Part shown: positions 50,492 through 59,256 of the stretch, one piece after another
Layout: each line of letters opens with the position of its first letter
Position numbering within the stretch: position 1 is the first letter of the stretch
Assembly: GCF_900108025.1 (NCBI RefSeq)
Contig: NZ_FNUS01000005.1
Coordinates: forward strand, 62,001 to 126,000
Origin: Halpernia humi
GTDB taxonomy: Bacteria; Bacteroidota; Bacteroidia; Flavobacteriales; Weeksellaceae
Direction: 5' to 3'
DNA length: 64,000 nucleotides
Program-made: the position numbers and the translations under genes
The notes under the pieces: model-generated
Databases searched by the model: none
Told to the model about the DNA's origin: nothing
What the model saw: only the letters and a program-made list of their open reading frames with translations

Positions 50492-51742
50492 CTAGACGAA
50501 AAAATAATCTGCAGCATTTAATTTTGTTCCAGGAACTGGTGAAGTGTTTTGTTTTACACCGGTTACTTCAATTCCAAATTTTTCTTTTACCCATTCAGGA
50601 TCTACTTCAAAATAATCTAATGCTTTCGCGGTTCGGTCCCAAAGTGTCTGAAGATCTTCTGAAATTTCAAAGCTGAAAACGTAATCTGGTGGTACAATTC
50701 CAATTCTGGCTAATGCAGGCATAACCTTAGAATTCATGTACATTTCTACCATTGCCATATCTGCCAAAACCAATTTTGAAAGTAATTTTTGTGACGTGAC
50801 TTCTTTGCCGTTACTGCCGTTTTTGGTGTCCTGTCCTACAACTGCACCGGAAATTAGCAAAGTGTTTTGATTATCACAAAAACTCATTAAATTGTTATAA
50901 ACATCACCGTTGGTATTTACACCTTTTGCCCACTCAAATTCTTCTGTGGTATCAATGATGAACCACGCGGCGGAACCCATATCCTGCATCATTTTTTTTC
51001 CACGTGCAACCGCGGCTGGATCCTGTGCATCCGTTTTGTAAACACGCGGCGGAATGCCATAGATTTCACATAATTCAGAATAGCATGATTGAGCAAACTT
51101 TTTGAATAAAGCGTGTGGAATGGCTTTATTTAAAAGTCCTTTTTCGCCGGGTTTTCCAAACTCTAAAATCCATGTTCCATATTCCGGAAGTTCGCGAAAA
51201 TTAACGCCTTTATCTTCGTTATAATCAAAAAGCATCACTCCTTTTTTCGCTAAAACATTTTGGCGCGGAATCAGATCTACTTTTAATTGTGGTTCGTTCA
51301 ATCCGTCCTGTTTCCAATCAATTTCAACTAAAGAATGACCGTAAAATCTTGAATTAATTATCTGTGTGATCAGATCATTAAAAAGTTCAGAATTTTGTAA
51401 ACTATCCGTCAATTCCTCATCAATATCGCCTCCTTTTTTCCGTAAATTAAAAGAAGCTCCAAGTGAATCTTGAATTCTATTTTCCAATTGTGAACTGATC
51501 AGTGCATCATCAAGAATAGTATCAATTAAATTATAAAGTAGATAAACTGTGGGACTGTCTGCATTGTTAAAACCATTTCTCGCAGTGACCATTTTTGCAA
51601 TATCCTGACGGGTCTGCGTTACGGTTTTTTCTACTAATTGAGGGTAAAGTTTAGATCCTACACTTGACGTTGCAGATTTAGCCGGTGTTTTGGCGGCTAA
51701 CTGTGATCTGTTGTTTTTTGCTTTATTGGTTAATCTGGACAT
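50492..51742 (-). CDS. Mu gp29-like portal protein (DUF935)
   Basis: Encodes 416 residues. Family traits: TVYLLYNLIDTILDDALISS, INSRFYGHSLVEIDWKQ, SCYSELCEIYGIPPRVYKTD and GAVVGQDTKNGSNGKEVTSQ. DUF935 proteins form the dodecameric portal through which DNA enters the head. Shorter than Mu gp29 (512) but with all core segments. 53 bp separate it from the gpF-like gene downstream. Confidence 0.87.
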   Translation of the reverse strand: MSRLTNKAKNNRSQLAAKTPAKSATSSVGSKLYPQLVEKTVTQTRQDIAKMVTARNGFNNADSPTVYLLYNLIDTILDDALISSQLENRIQDSLGASFNLRKKGGDIDEELTDSLQNSELFNDLITQIINSRFYGHSLVEIDWKQDGLNEPQLKVDLIPRQNVLAKKGVMLFDYNEDKGVNFRELPEYGTWILEFGKPGEKGLLNKAIPHALFKKFAQSCYSELCEIYGIPPRVYKTDAQDPAAVARGKKMMQDMGSAAWFIIDTTEEFEWAKGVNTNGDVYNNLMSFCDNQNTLLISGAVVGQDTKNGSNGKEVTSQKLLSKLVLADMAMVEMYMNSKVMPALARIGIVPPDYVFSFEISEDLQTLWDRTAKALDYFEVDPEWVKEKFGIEVTGVKQNTSPVPGTKLNAADYFFV

Positions 51743-51780
51743 AGTTTATTTTTTGACGGTAAAGAATATTTTTTTCATAA

Positions 51781-52224
51781 TTATTCGTGGTTAAATTTTT
51801 CACGGCTTCCATAAATAAATGGATCAGTTCCTGTCGATGCATCTGTGTCTGCTGTTTCCGGAAGTGTGCTTAATTTTATATCACCGCGTGCAAATTGCTT
51901 TAACCAGGTGATTGCCCGGTCATATCTTTCTTTTGCGGTTTCGTAGATAATATCCGCATTACATAACTCTATAATGTAGAATTTTGCGAGCGTCACAGCC
52001 ATGCGAACTAATAAGGCATTTCGGTTTGTTCCGGTGTCGGTCAAAATTAATTCGACGTCATATTTTGTACGTCCGTCGCTCCATTCCGGTGCTGTGATAT
52101 AACTTCTTAATTCCTCCTCAGCGGCTGCCATTGCCTGTGCTGTGATGTCATCATTTCCTTCTGTGATCTGATCAATTTGATAATTGTAGATTGTGCTACC
52201 TAAATCTTTCTTGCTTAAAAACAT
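51781..52224 (-). CDS. Mu gp36-like head protein (DUF1320)
   Basis: Encodes 147 residues. FLSKKDLGSTIYNYQIDQIT, MAAAEEELRSYI, and RMAVTLAKFYIIELCNAD followed by YDRAITWLKQFARGDIKL match the DUF1320/gp36 adaptor family, which probably forms part of the neck between portal and tail. It lies between the terminase and portal genes, 15 bp and 38 bp away. Confidence 0.8.
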   Translation of the reverse strand: MFLSKKDLGSTIYNYQIDQITEGNDDITAQAMAAAEEELRSYITAPEWSDGRTKYDVELILTDTGTNRNALLVRMAVTLAKFYIIELCNADIIYETAKERYDRAITWLKQFARGDIKLSTLPETADTDASTGTDPFIYGSREKFNHE

Positions 52225-52239
52225 AGTTTGTATTTTTTA

Positions 52240-53775
52240 TTAATATCTGCGACTTTCGATCTGTCCGGTTGCATAGCCTAAATCTTCTTTCACAACTCTT
52301 GTATCAATCATCATTTTACCCCCTTCCACGGCATCAGGTCCATCCATTTCTTTAGAATCTTTAGAAACTCCAAGCCACTGATCTTCCATTTCTACCATGT
52401 GCGGATTTTCTTTTTCCTCTTCATTGAAAATGATATTTCCGTCGTTGTTATCATCAGCCATGTTTTCCAATCTCTCGAATTTGTCCGCTTTTTTACGTTT
52501 ATCTTCACGAAGTGGAAGTTTTATTCCGTGTTCTTTTCTGTACTTTTCTAAAAGTGGTTTTACTACCTGTTGAAAATGTGGATCCTGAAGACTATTATTT
52601 TCGATGAACATTTTTTTTGCATCGATTCCATTTTTATCCAGGTAATTGTAAGCCTGTCCAATCCAGTTTACCATTTCTGAATTTGTGGCTTTTGCCAACC
52701 AGACTTTATAAATAAAATACCGTCCCTGGTATAAACCGATAATGATCACAGATTTTGAGGAACTGTTTTTGTCTTTATTATTTGATGGTGAAGGGTCTAC
52801 ATAGACTACAATTTTTTCACATTTTTTAATTGGCGGACATTTCCCATAATTAAAGATTGTGAAAGTGTCACCTTCTGCAACCGGATTATTGTAATATTCT
52901 TTTTGCTGTGCTTTTTTAGAAACTTTCCGCTGACCTTTGGAATTGTAAAACATTGCATAGATCATCGCCTTGGTATTTTTTAACCAGGTTGGATTTCCTT
53001 TTTTATCCGTGAGATTAATAATATCCCAGAAATCTGCTAAAGCACCTAAAATCGTAATCGTGCAATATTTGTGGATAATGTTTCCGTTCACCATTACCAG
53101 TAACGGGACTGAAACCGACCGCGTTGGAATTACAGCCTCCTGAATCCAGTCGGTGTCTGCTTTTACGCGGTCTTTATTTCGGCATTTTTCGTCTGTATCA
53201 AAATCATCGATAATAATTCCGTCCGGACGTGCTGCATCATTCCGTGTTCCACGCGGTGACTGTCCTGCACCCAAAGCGCGAAATGAAAAGCCAAATTTTG
53301 TAGTGAATTCGTGATCTTCCCATTTACCAACCTGACGCTGCACGCCATAATCATTGATGATCCGGTTGTTAGATTCCAGAATATTTTTATACGGTAATAG
53401 CAGACGTTTCGCATTGTCTTCTGTATTTGAGATCATTAACCAAACTTTCTTTTTTTTGGTAAATGATAAATACAGCGCTTCCATCATAGTTCTGGCAGAT
53501 TTTGCCAGTTCACGGGACCAGGAACGAACTTCCAACCATTCCGGATTATTGATAATGCGTTTTGTTGCTGCAATATGAAAAGGTGCAGGCTTCGCGGTGT
53601 AATAAGAAGGAAAATAATAAGCAAACCATTTTTCAGGATCCGCCTCTAAAGCCTCAATTCTTTTTCGCTTTGCGATTTGGCTTTCGTGCAGATCCACAGG
53701 TGTACTTTTCGCAATGTTGGTGCGAAAGGATTCCCAGTTTTCCAGGTGCTTTTTATCCGTTGTCTTTTTCGCCAT
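52240..53775 (-). CDS. Terminase large subunit (Mu gp28-like)
   Basis: Encodes 511 residues. N-terminal ATPase half with WSRELAKSARTMMEALYLSF (adapted Walker A), NTEDNAKRLLLPYKNIL and the Walker B-like GIIIDDFDTDE. C-terminal RNase H-type nuclease with D in VVYVDPSPSNNKDKN and later KADKFERLENMADDNNDG. It cuts and pumps DNA into the head. Its stop and start are tightly packed with neighbours: the start overlaps the small-subunit stop by one base. Confidence 0.88.
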   Translation of the reverse strand: MAKKTTDKKHLENWESFRTNIAKSTPVDLHESQIAKRKRIEALEADPEKWFAYYFPSYYTAKPAPFHIAATKRIINNPEWLEVRSWSRELAKSARTMMEALYLSFTKKKKVWLMISNTEDNAKRLLLPYKNILESNNRIINDYGVQRQVGKWEDHEFTTKFGFSFRALGAGQSPRGTRNDAARPDGIIIDDFDTDEKCRNKDRVKADTDWIQEAVIPTRSVSVPLLVMVNGNIIHKYCTITILGALADFWDIINLTDKKGNPTWLKNTKAMIYAMFYNSKGQRKVSKKAQQKEYYNNPVAEGDTFTIFNYGKCPPIKKCEKIVVYVDPSPSNNKDKNSSSKSVIIIGLYQGRYFIYKVWLAKATNSEMVNWIGQAYNYLDKNGIDAKKMFIENNSLQDPHFQQVVKPLLEKYRKEHGIKLPLREDKRKKADKFERLENMADDNNDGNIIFNEEEKENPHMVEMEDQWLGVSKDSKEMDGPDAVEGGKMMIDTRVVKEDLGYATGQIESRRY

Positions 53776-54332
53776 TATTGAAGTTGTTGGCGGATGAACA
53801 TGTCAAAATACTCAGCAATTTTTTGGGCAAATGGAAAATCAATATCACTTACATATTCACAGAATTCCATTCCTACATTTACAGAATCACCGATACTGGT
53901 TTCACCTTCTAATTTATTTATAGAACTGGTTATACCTTGGATTGTAGCGGAATCTTTGGTGTTTGCAAAATTTCCAATCTTAATAGGGAAATCTTCTTTG
54001 TCATATTTTATAAACTCAACTGATTCGGAACCATCAGCATTCTTTACTTTGATTGGCTTTAAATAATGCGCCGGAATATCATAAACAACCGGTCTATTTT
54101 TTATCTCATCATTTGTCCGCTCTAAAATTTCATACAGGTTATTTATCTGGGCAGATTTAGTGGTCATTAAAGATTTCTTTAATTTTTTCCATTCACCATC
54201 ATTTTCACCAATCCATTTGATCAATGTTTTTTCTGTGACACCGACTTTTTCTGCAATTTCTTTTTGAGTGGAATTTTTCTCTGTAAAGAGAAATTTTGCA
54301 TACTCTTTTTGCTCCGTTTTTTTAAGGCACAT
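53775..54332 (-). CDS. Terminase small subunit-like protein (Mu gp27-like)
   Basis: Encodes 185 residues. N-terminal HTH (KEYAKFLFTEKNSTQKEIAE, then VTEKTLIKWIGENDGEWKKL) and helices after it (LYEILERTNDEIKNRP) match the DNA-recognition subunit of Mu-type packaging. It is the first gene of the leftward head operon and starts from the divergent region with the 21-bp repeats. Confidence 0.78.
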   Translation of the reverse strand: MCLKKTEQKEYAKFLFTEKNSTQKEIAEKVGVTEKTLIKWIGENDGEWKKLKKSLMTTKSAQINNLYEILERTNDEIKNRPVVYDIPAHYLKPIKVKNADGSESVEFIKYDKEDFPIKIGNFANTKDSATIQGITSSINKLEGETSIGDSVNVGMEFCEYVSDIDFPFAQKIAEYFDMFIRQQLQ

Positions 54333-54401
54333 GCTGTTAGTTTATAGCAAAATTGCCATAATGTGAGGCTCATAAAAAAAAAGTGTTTAGTTTCTGAACA
54401 T

Positions 54402-54443
54402 AGTTGTACAGGTTCTTTACACAGTTGTTCAAGTTCTGCACAA
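54402..54443. promoter_or_regulatory. Two 21-bp tandem repeats in the divergent late control region
   Basis: AGTTGTACAGGTTCTTTACAC (54402-54422; last base beyond 20 given by position only) and a second, related copy at 54423-54443. They match at about 15 of 21 positions, and share AGTTGT-n-CA-n-GTTCT. AGTTGT and ACAACT also form an inverted pair. They lie between the leftward head operon and the rightward tail operon, and so could bind a common late activator. Confidence 0.5.
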
Positions 54444-54499
54444 CTATTTTATTCTGTGAAAATTCCTGCTGATGTTTGTGCTTTAAATCGGCAAAACAG

Positions 54500-55450
54500 A
54501 TGTCAAAACATAAATTTATACTTAACGATGAAACAAAAGTTAACCAGTTCGGATTCCGGGTTTTAAACCTTGGGTTGGATTTGACGCGTTTCCGTGCTAA
54601 TCCGGTTATATTAGATTATCACATGGAAGGTAATTGGGCGGTAATTGGTCGTTGGGAAAATATACAGATTGAAGGACATTTATTAACCGCTGATGCAGTT
54701 TTTGACATTGAAGACGATAATGGAAAATTTATAGCAGGAAAAGTAGAGCGCGGATTTTTACGCGGCTGTAGCTTAGGTCTTAATCCTTTTTCGATGAATA
54801 ATTTTCAAATCGCGCCGGATGATGTTTACGACCTCGTAAAGTCGGAAGTTCTTGAAGCTTCTATAGTTCCTATTCCAAACAATGCAAACGCTGTAAAACT
54901 TTATGCTGCAACAGATGATAGCATAAAAGAATTGCAGGAAAGTGAAATTTCACAAATTCTTTTGACCGCTTCAGACATTTCAAATTTTAATTTAAATAAC
55001 TCCATGAAAAAAATTACACTCAATTTATCCGCAGTTGCCGCACTTGGTTTGCCGGGTAACACTTTAGAACATGATGAGAATCTTGTAAATGAGAAAATCA
55101 TTAATCTAAAATCAGAATTAGATGCATCAAATCTGAAAATCAAAGGTTTTGAAGATCTTGAAAAAGATAAAAAAGCCAAACTATCTGCAGATACTGTAAA
55201 AGCGGACATCGCCGCCGGTAAAATTGATGCCACGAAAGAAGCTGATTACATTAAGCTTCACGCAGAATTCCCAAGTCTTTACAAAACAACTGTGACGGAT
55301 GCTCCCGCAAAAGTGAATTTAGCGGCAAGAGTGAACGCGCCTGCACTTACTGATGTTAAAAACCTGGATGATTTCCAAAAACTGGATTTGTCCGCTCAAT
55401 TAGAATTTAAAAACGGAAATCCGGATTTATACCAAGCTCTTTTCAAATAA
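54500..55450 (+). CDS. Prohead protease fused to scaffold
   Basis: Encodes 316 residues from the ATG at 54500 (a longer frame starts in the control region). Residues 1-145 are an HK97-type prohead protease: FRANPVILDYHMEGNWAVIG with the likely catalytic His, and KVERGFLRGCSLGLNPFSM with the catalytic Ser. After residue 165 comes a charged helical scaffold (about 165-316) that starts with MKKITLNLSAVAALGLPG, where an internal start could make a separate scaffold as in Mu gpI/gpZ. The protease matures the procapsid and removes the scaffold. Confidence 0.8.
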   Translation: MSKHKFILNDETKVNQFGFRVLNLGLDLTRFRANPVILDYHMEGNWAVIGRWENIQIEGHLLTADAVFDIEDDNGKFIAGKVERGFLRGCSLGLNPFSMNNFQIAPDDVYDLVKSEVLEASIVPIPNNANAVKLYAATDDSIKELQESEISQILLTASDISNFNLNNSMKKITLNLSAVAALGLPGNTLEHDENLVNEKIINLKSELDASNLKIKGFEDLEKDKKAKLSADTVKADIAAGKIDATKEADYIKLHAEFPSLYKTTVTDAPAKVNLAARVNAPALTDVKNLDDFQKLDLSAQLEFKNGNPDLYQALFK

Positions 55451-55475
55451 CATTTTTTACTCTTTTTAAATTTTT

Positions 55476-55511
55476 CCAACCTTCTTTTTTGTGAAGGAGG
55501 TTGGTTTTTCA
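55476..55511 (+). terminator. Hairpin between scaffold and capsid genes
   Basis: CCAACCTTCTT (55476-55486) pairs with AAGGAGGTTGG (55494-55504) with one mismatch, followed by TTTTTC. Likely intrinsic terminator or attenuator separating a capsid-only transcript. Confidence 0.6.
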
Positions 55512-55545
55512 GAAAACAACTAATAACCATAAAAACCACAAAATA

Positions 55546-56460
55546 ATGCCAGCAAATTTTCCAGAAGTATGGAGTTCACGCGTAATTCAACTATTGACCA
55601 CACAGGATGTGGCGCCTTGGTTGGATGGAATTCCTGAACTTGACGTAGAAGTCACAGTTATGGGCGATGGATCCGCCAGTGAAGCGAATTTAATTCACTT
55701 ACCAATCGAAACTTTTCAGCCAGAAGTGTTGTTAAATAACACCACTTATCCCATTGCTGTACAGGATTTCACAGATACTGAAGTGATCATAAAACTGGAT
55801 AAGTACCAGACTTTGGCCACATCATTAACTGATGATCAAATCATCGGTGCATCTTATGCCAGGATTGATTCCGCAACGAGAGGACACCGTGTACAGATCA
55901 ATTCTTTAAAGTATAAAAAAGCAATTCACGCACAGGCTCCTGCCGGTGATGATGCGAAAACACCAGTTATCAAAATGGTCTTCACTGGTGATGAAACCGG
56001 AAGCGAAAAAGCAAACATTCTCTTTGAAGCAATGGTTGCTTTAAAAGGTAGATATGATGACATGGAAGCACCTGTAGAAGGTAGAAGATTAGTGTTATCT
56101 ACAGATCACGAAAATATTTTGTTATTAGACAGAAACCGTTTCGGAAACCTTTTGGCTAATATCAATACTGGTACGGTGGCACCTAAAATCGCAGGATTTG
56201 AGATCTTTTCTAATGTAGCAAATCCAAAGTATTCAGCTACAGGGGTTAAAAATGCATTTGGAGCGATTGGCGTTCCCGGAACTGATTTGGTTGCTTCCGT
56301 CGCTTTTCACAAAGATAATGTGGCGAAGAAAACCGGAATGACTAAACAGTATTTTTCCAAAGCGTCAGACGCTCCAACTACACAAACTAACCTTTTAAAT
56401 TACCGTCATTATTTCATCGCAATGCCAGCGAAAAATGAAATGATCGGCGCAATCATATAA
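55546..56460 (+). CDS. Major capsid protein (Mu gpT-like)
   Basis: Encodes 304 residues from the ATG at 55546; the upstream in-frame start is within the hairpin tail. Features: WSSRVIQLLTTQDVAPWLDG at the start, KLDKYQTLATSLTDDQIIGA, and KVMVF-like segment before RLVLSTDHENILLLDRNRFG. Its size matches Mu gpT (296), and its place after the protease/scaffold gene is that of the coat. Forms the icosahedral shell. Confidence 0.8.
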   Translation: MPANFPEVWSSRVIQLLTTQDVAPWLDGIPELDVEVTVMGDGSASEANLIHLPIETFQPEVLLNNTTYPIAVQDFTDTEVIIKLDKYQTLATSLTDDQIIGASYARIDSATRGHRVQINSLKYKKAIHAQAPAGDDAKTPVIKMVFTGDETGSEKANILFEAMVALKGRYDDMEAPVEGRRLVLSTDHENILLLDRNRFGNLLANINTGTVAPKIAGFEIFSNVANPKYSATGVKNAFGAIGVPGTDLVASVAFHKDNVAKKTGMTKQYFSKASDAPTTQTNLLNYRHYFIAMPAKNEMIGAII

Positions 56461-56470
56461 TTCATGTGTT

Positions 56471-56803
56471 GTGAATTTTGAGGTAATACTAACGGCTTGT
56501 GTAGGTGTCTTCACATCATTGTTTACTTGGTTTGCGGCCAGACGGAAAAACCTCGCAGACGTACAAGGCGGTGAACTCGATAACGTTGAAAAAGCCGTGA
56601 AGTTTTACCGCGAACAACTTGAAGATATAGCAATTAGATGGAAAGCTGCAACTGATGAAGCCAATACAATGAACGGATTGTACAGGCAGGCCATCAAGGA
56701 TCTTAATTCTATGGAAATAAAATTTAATCAGTTAGCAGACGAAAACCGTGCTCTCATTGAAGAGTTAAAAAAATATAAACAATTAAACGGAAAAATTAAT
56801 TAA
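56471..56803 (+). CDS. Membrane-anchored coiled-coil protein
   Basis: Encodes 110 residues from a GTG at 56471; the only nearby ATG (56464) is in another frame and stops at once. One N-terminal transmembrane helix (about 3-22), then a long coiled coil (KAVKFYREQLEDIAIRWKAA, LNSMEIKFNQLADENRALIE). The layout is like Rz-type spanins or phage structural coiled-coil proteins. No lysis gene is next to it, so function stays open. Confidence 0.58.
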   Translation: MNFEVILTACVGVFTSLFTWFAARRKNLADVQGGELDNVEKAVKFYREQLEDIAIRWKAATDEANTMNGLYRQAIKDLNSMEIKFNQLADENRALIEELKKYKQLNGKIN

Positions 56804-56805
56804 TA

Positions 56806-57117
56806 ATGGACAATACTTTTAAAGCACACCCTGACTTATCAGAATATTTTGAAACTTCTGACGGTGAAAAATTCTACAAAGAAGATCTGGCCAAAAACCA
56901 TGTTAGAACTTTTGCATTGAAAGATGCAGCGATCAAAACAGTTTTGAGACCAGAAGAAACTGAGGAAAAACTAACAGCAGCGGAAATAATCGCTTTAGTT
57001 ACTGAAATGGATTTGGACACAGCAACTAAACACTTGGACACAGAAAACCTGTTGCCTAAACCAAGAAAATCTGTTGTTGAATCTTTAACAGCACGTATTA
57101 CAGAACTTCAAAACTAG
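56806..57117 (+). CDS. Hypothetical structural protein
   Basis: Encodes 103 residues. Begins MDNTFKAHPDLSEYFETSDG, contains LTAAEIIALVTEMDLDTATK. Comparable in place and length to the small head-tail joining proteins between capsid and sheath genes in Mu-like phages (Mu gp35-type). Assignment by position only. Confidence 0.58.
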   Translation: MDNTFKAHPDLSEYFETSDGEKFYKEDLAKNHVRTFALKDAAIKTVLRPEETEEKLTAAEIIALVTEMDLDTATKHLDTENLLPKPRKSVVESLTARITELQN

Positions 57118-57123
57118 TAACTG

Positions 57124-58326
57124 ATGAAACCAAATATCAAAATAGGATTTAATAATGGCGTGATCGGCGCGGTTACGCCATTAGAAACCGGTTGTTTTGG
57201 TTTTGTGGCTTCTGCAGTATCAGTTGTTGACGGTTTCCAATTAGGGACTGCTTATCAGTTGAAATCTATGAAGGACGTCGCAGATCTGAAAATAACTGAT
57301 ACAATCGATAATCACAGATTATTTAAGGCCCTTTCAGAATTTTACAGCGAAGCCGGGGACGGTTCAGAAGTGTGGATTTATGGAATGGCTAAAACCTTAA
57401 TAGTTTCAGATTGGTTTACGCCAGTTGATGGTTTAGCACCAGTAGAAAATTTACTGAATTCAGCAAAAGGAAAGATCCGCGGTTTATTTACCGTGAATGA
57501 TTCCAGTGTTGCACCTGTAATTACCGCCGGAATGGACGCCGACGTTTTAATCGCTGCAGGAAAAGCGCAAACACTTTTTGAAAATTACACCGCTAAAAAA
57601 TACGCGCCGTTTTTTACCATTTTGGAAGGTTATTCTTTCTCAGGTGAAAAGGTAGCATTAACGGATCTGGACACAGTCAATTACAATTCTGTAGGAATCG
57701 TTATTGGCGATACGGAAACCACTTCCGGTGTTACTTCCAGTAAGGGTGCCGCAATAGGTGTAATTGCAGGAAGATTGGCGAAATATCCAGCGGTTGTAAA
57801 TGCAGGAAAAGTAAATAACGGTGCGTTAAAAGCCTCTCAACTATTTATAGGTGACGCGGTTGTCGAAAATTACGATACGGAAGCATTGTATGACAAAGGT
57901 TTTATCACTTTCACATCGCACCAGGGACGCGCCGGTTATTTCGTAATGGATGATCCTTTAGCATGTGCAAAAGATGATGATTATCATTATTTAACACATC
58001 GTAGAACCATCAATGAGGCTTTCAGATTTTCTTACGATTCTCTTTTAGATTTCCTTTTAGATGAAGTTCCTACCAACGCAGACGGAACCTTGATCGCTAC
58101 TTATGCGAAAACTGTTGAAAGTGCTGTAGAACGAAAAATAGCAACCAATATGGGTGGTGTTTTAAGCCGTGATCCTGAAAATCCAAATGACACCGGTGTA
58201 AAATGTTTTGTAGATCCAACACAGAATATTGTGACAAATTCTAAAATGGAAGTCGCCGTGAAGATCCGACCATTTGGCTACAACCGTTGGATTGATGTTT
58301 TACTGGGTTTTGAACTAAATAACTAA
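57124..58326 (+). CDS. Tail sheath-like protein (DUF2586)
   Basis: Encodes 400 residues. Starts MKPNIKIGFNNGVIGAVTPL; contains FKALSEFYSEAGDGSEVWIY, SVGIVIGDTETTSGVTSSKG, GRLAKYPAVVNAGKVNNGAL and ends in VAVKIRPFGYNRWIDVLLGF. These are traits of DUF2586 proteins, the sheath equivalents of Bacteroidota Mu-like phages. It means the tail is contractile (myovirus). It lies before the tube gene (8-bp gap). Confidence 0.78.
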   Translation: MKPNIKIGFNNGVIGAVTPLETGCFGFVASAVSVVDGFQLGTAYQLKSMKDVADLKITDTIDNHRLFKALSEFYSEAGDGSEVWIYGMAKTLIVSDWFTPVDGLAPVENLLNSAKGKIRGLFTVNDSSVAPVITAGMDADVLIAAGKAQTLFENYTAKKYAPFFTILEGYSFSGEKVALTDLDTVNYNSVGIVIGDTETTSGVTSSKGAAIGVIAGRLAKYPAVVNAGKVNNGALKASQLFIGDAVVENYDTEALYDKGFITFTSHQGRAGYFVMDDPLACAKDDDYHYLTHRRTINEAFRFSYDSLLDFLLDEVPTNADGTLIATYAKTVESAVERKIATNMGGVLSRDPENPNDTGVKCFVDPTQNIVTNSKMEVAVKIRPFGYNRWIDVLLGFELNN

Positions 58327-58334
58327 AATAAACT

Positions 58335-58751
58335 ATGGCACTTATTAACGATAGAGAATACGAATGGGCGGATTTAACGCTGATTTTAGGCGGAAGAGAC
58401 ATCACCAGATTTAGAGGTTTAAAATACTCTGAAAAAATAGAGAGAGAAGCAATCTACGCAAAAGGCAGAAAGCCAGTATCAATTCAATCAGGAAATATTG
58501 GATATGAGGGTGAAATTGTAATGCTACAATCAGAATATGAAGCATTAGTCAAAGCATGTAATGGTTCTGTCTTAGGAGCTTGTCTTGATGGATTGGGATG
58601 TTATGGTGATCCTTCTAAGGGTGATGCAATGACAACCGACAGAATAGAATCTTTGCGATTTACAGAGGCTGCAAAAGAATTTAAGCAAGGCGATAAATTC
58701 CAAGAAATTACTTTGCCTTTCATCGCACTCGATATTAAAAATCAAATATAA
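58335..58751 (+). CDS. Tail tube protein
   Basis: Encodes 138 residues. Beta-rich, with REYEWADLTLILGGRDITRF, GLKYSEKIEREAIYAKGRKP and a C-terminal EITLPFIALDIKNQ, as in phage XkdM/gpFII-like tubes. Its place behind the sheath gene and before a terminator and the tail chaperone gene is canonical. Confidence 0.75.
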   Translation: MALINDREYEWADLTLILGGRDITRFRGLKYSEKIEREAIYAKGRKPVSIQSGNIGYEGEIVMLQSEYEALVKACNGSVLGACLDGLGCYGDPSKGDAMTTDRIESLRFTEAAKEFKQGDKFQEITLPFIALDIKNQI

Positions 58752-58756
58752 AAATC

Positions 58757-58784
58757 AAAAAGGCAATTTCGGTTGCCTTTTTTA
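58757..58784 (+). terminator. Rho-independent terminator after tube gene
   Basis: AAAAAGGCAA (58757-58766), loop TTTCGG, TTGCCTTTTT (58773-58782), then TT. Perfect 10-bp stem, 6 bp after the tube stop codon. It probably makes sheath/tube transcripts more abundant than tape measure transcripts. Confidence 0.85.
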
Positions 58785-58798
58785 ACAAAATCACAACA

Positions 58799-59095
58799 AT
58801 GTCAAAAGAAATTACACAAAAACAAATCGACGCCTGGAAGGCAGAACACGGTGACATATTCATGATCAAAATTGAAGATAAAAAAGCCTATCTAAAAAAA
58901 CCAAACCGAAAAACTTTGAGTTACGCCGCAATGGCCGGTCAAAAAGATAATATGGCTTTTAATGAGATCATTTTAAAAGATTGTTGGTTAGGCGGTGATG
59001 AAGAAATTAAAACTGATGACGGTTTATTTCTTTCTGCATCTGCCAAATTACCCGAACTGATCCAAATTAAAGAAGCGGAACTGGTAAAGCTATAG
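58799..59095 (+). CDS. Tail assembly chaperone, zero-frame product (gpG-type)
   Basis: Encodes 98 residues (MSKEITQKQIDAWKAEHGDI, YLKKPNRKTLSYAAMAGQKD, NEIILKDCWLGGDEEI). Size and place between tube and tape measure genes are those of tail assembly chaperones, which coat the tape measure protein. The stop (TAG, 59093-59095) lies just behind a G-GTA-AAG heptamer at 59083, in the region overlapping the minus-one frame, which is the hallmark of programmed frameshifting in this gene pair. Confidence 0.75.
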   Translation: MSKEITQKQIDAWKAEHGDIFMIKIEDKKAYLKKPNRKTLSYAAMAGQKDNMAFNEIILKDCWLGGDEEIKTDDGLFLSASAKLPELIQIKEAELVKL

Positions 59096-59256
59096 AACAG
59101 GCGGAAGTGGATCCCAAAACGGATTGGTTTCGCGTTCAAAATGCTCAACTAATTTATTACTTCCATATACCAGATCCAAGCCTGTTAAGTGACGAAGAAT
59201 GGGCAGCAAGAGTTGCCGAACTAAAACACCTAAGAAAGATTGAAAACGGCCAATAA
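59071..59256 (+). CDS. Minus-one frame extension of the tail assembly chaperone (gpT-type)
   Basis: The minus-one frame is open from 59071 to the TAA at 59254-59256 and reads AEVDPKTDWFRVQNAQLIYY and later PDPSLLSDEEWAARVAELKH, with no good start codon of its own. It overlaps the zero frame by 25 bp. Slippage at GGTAAAG (59083-59089; lambda uses GGGAAAG) would give a fusion of about 152 residues (97 + 55). The stop overlaps the tape measure start (TAATG). Expression by frameshift is inferred. Confidence 0.7.
   Translation, partial: RSGTGKAIEQAEVDPKTDWFRVQNAQLIYYFHIPDPSLLSDEEWAARVAELKHLRKIENGQ

Noticed and set aside
56471-56803. Rz-type spanin
   Set aside because: One helix plus coiled coil fits, but no holin, endolysin or overlapping Rz1-like lipoprotein gene is nearby, so the name was not used.
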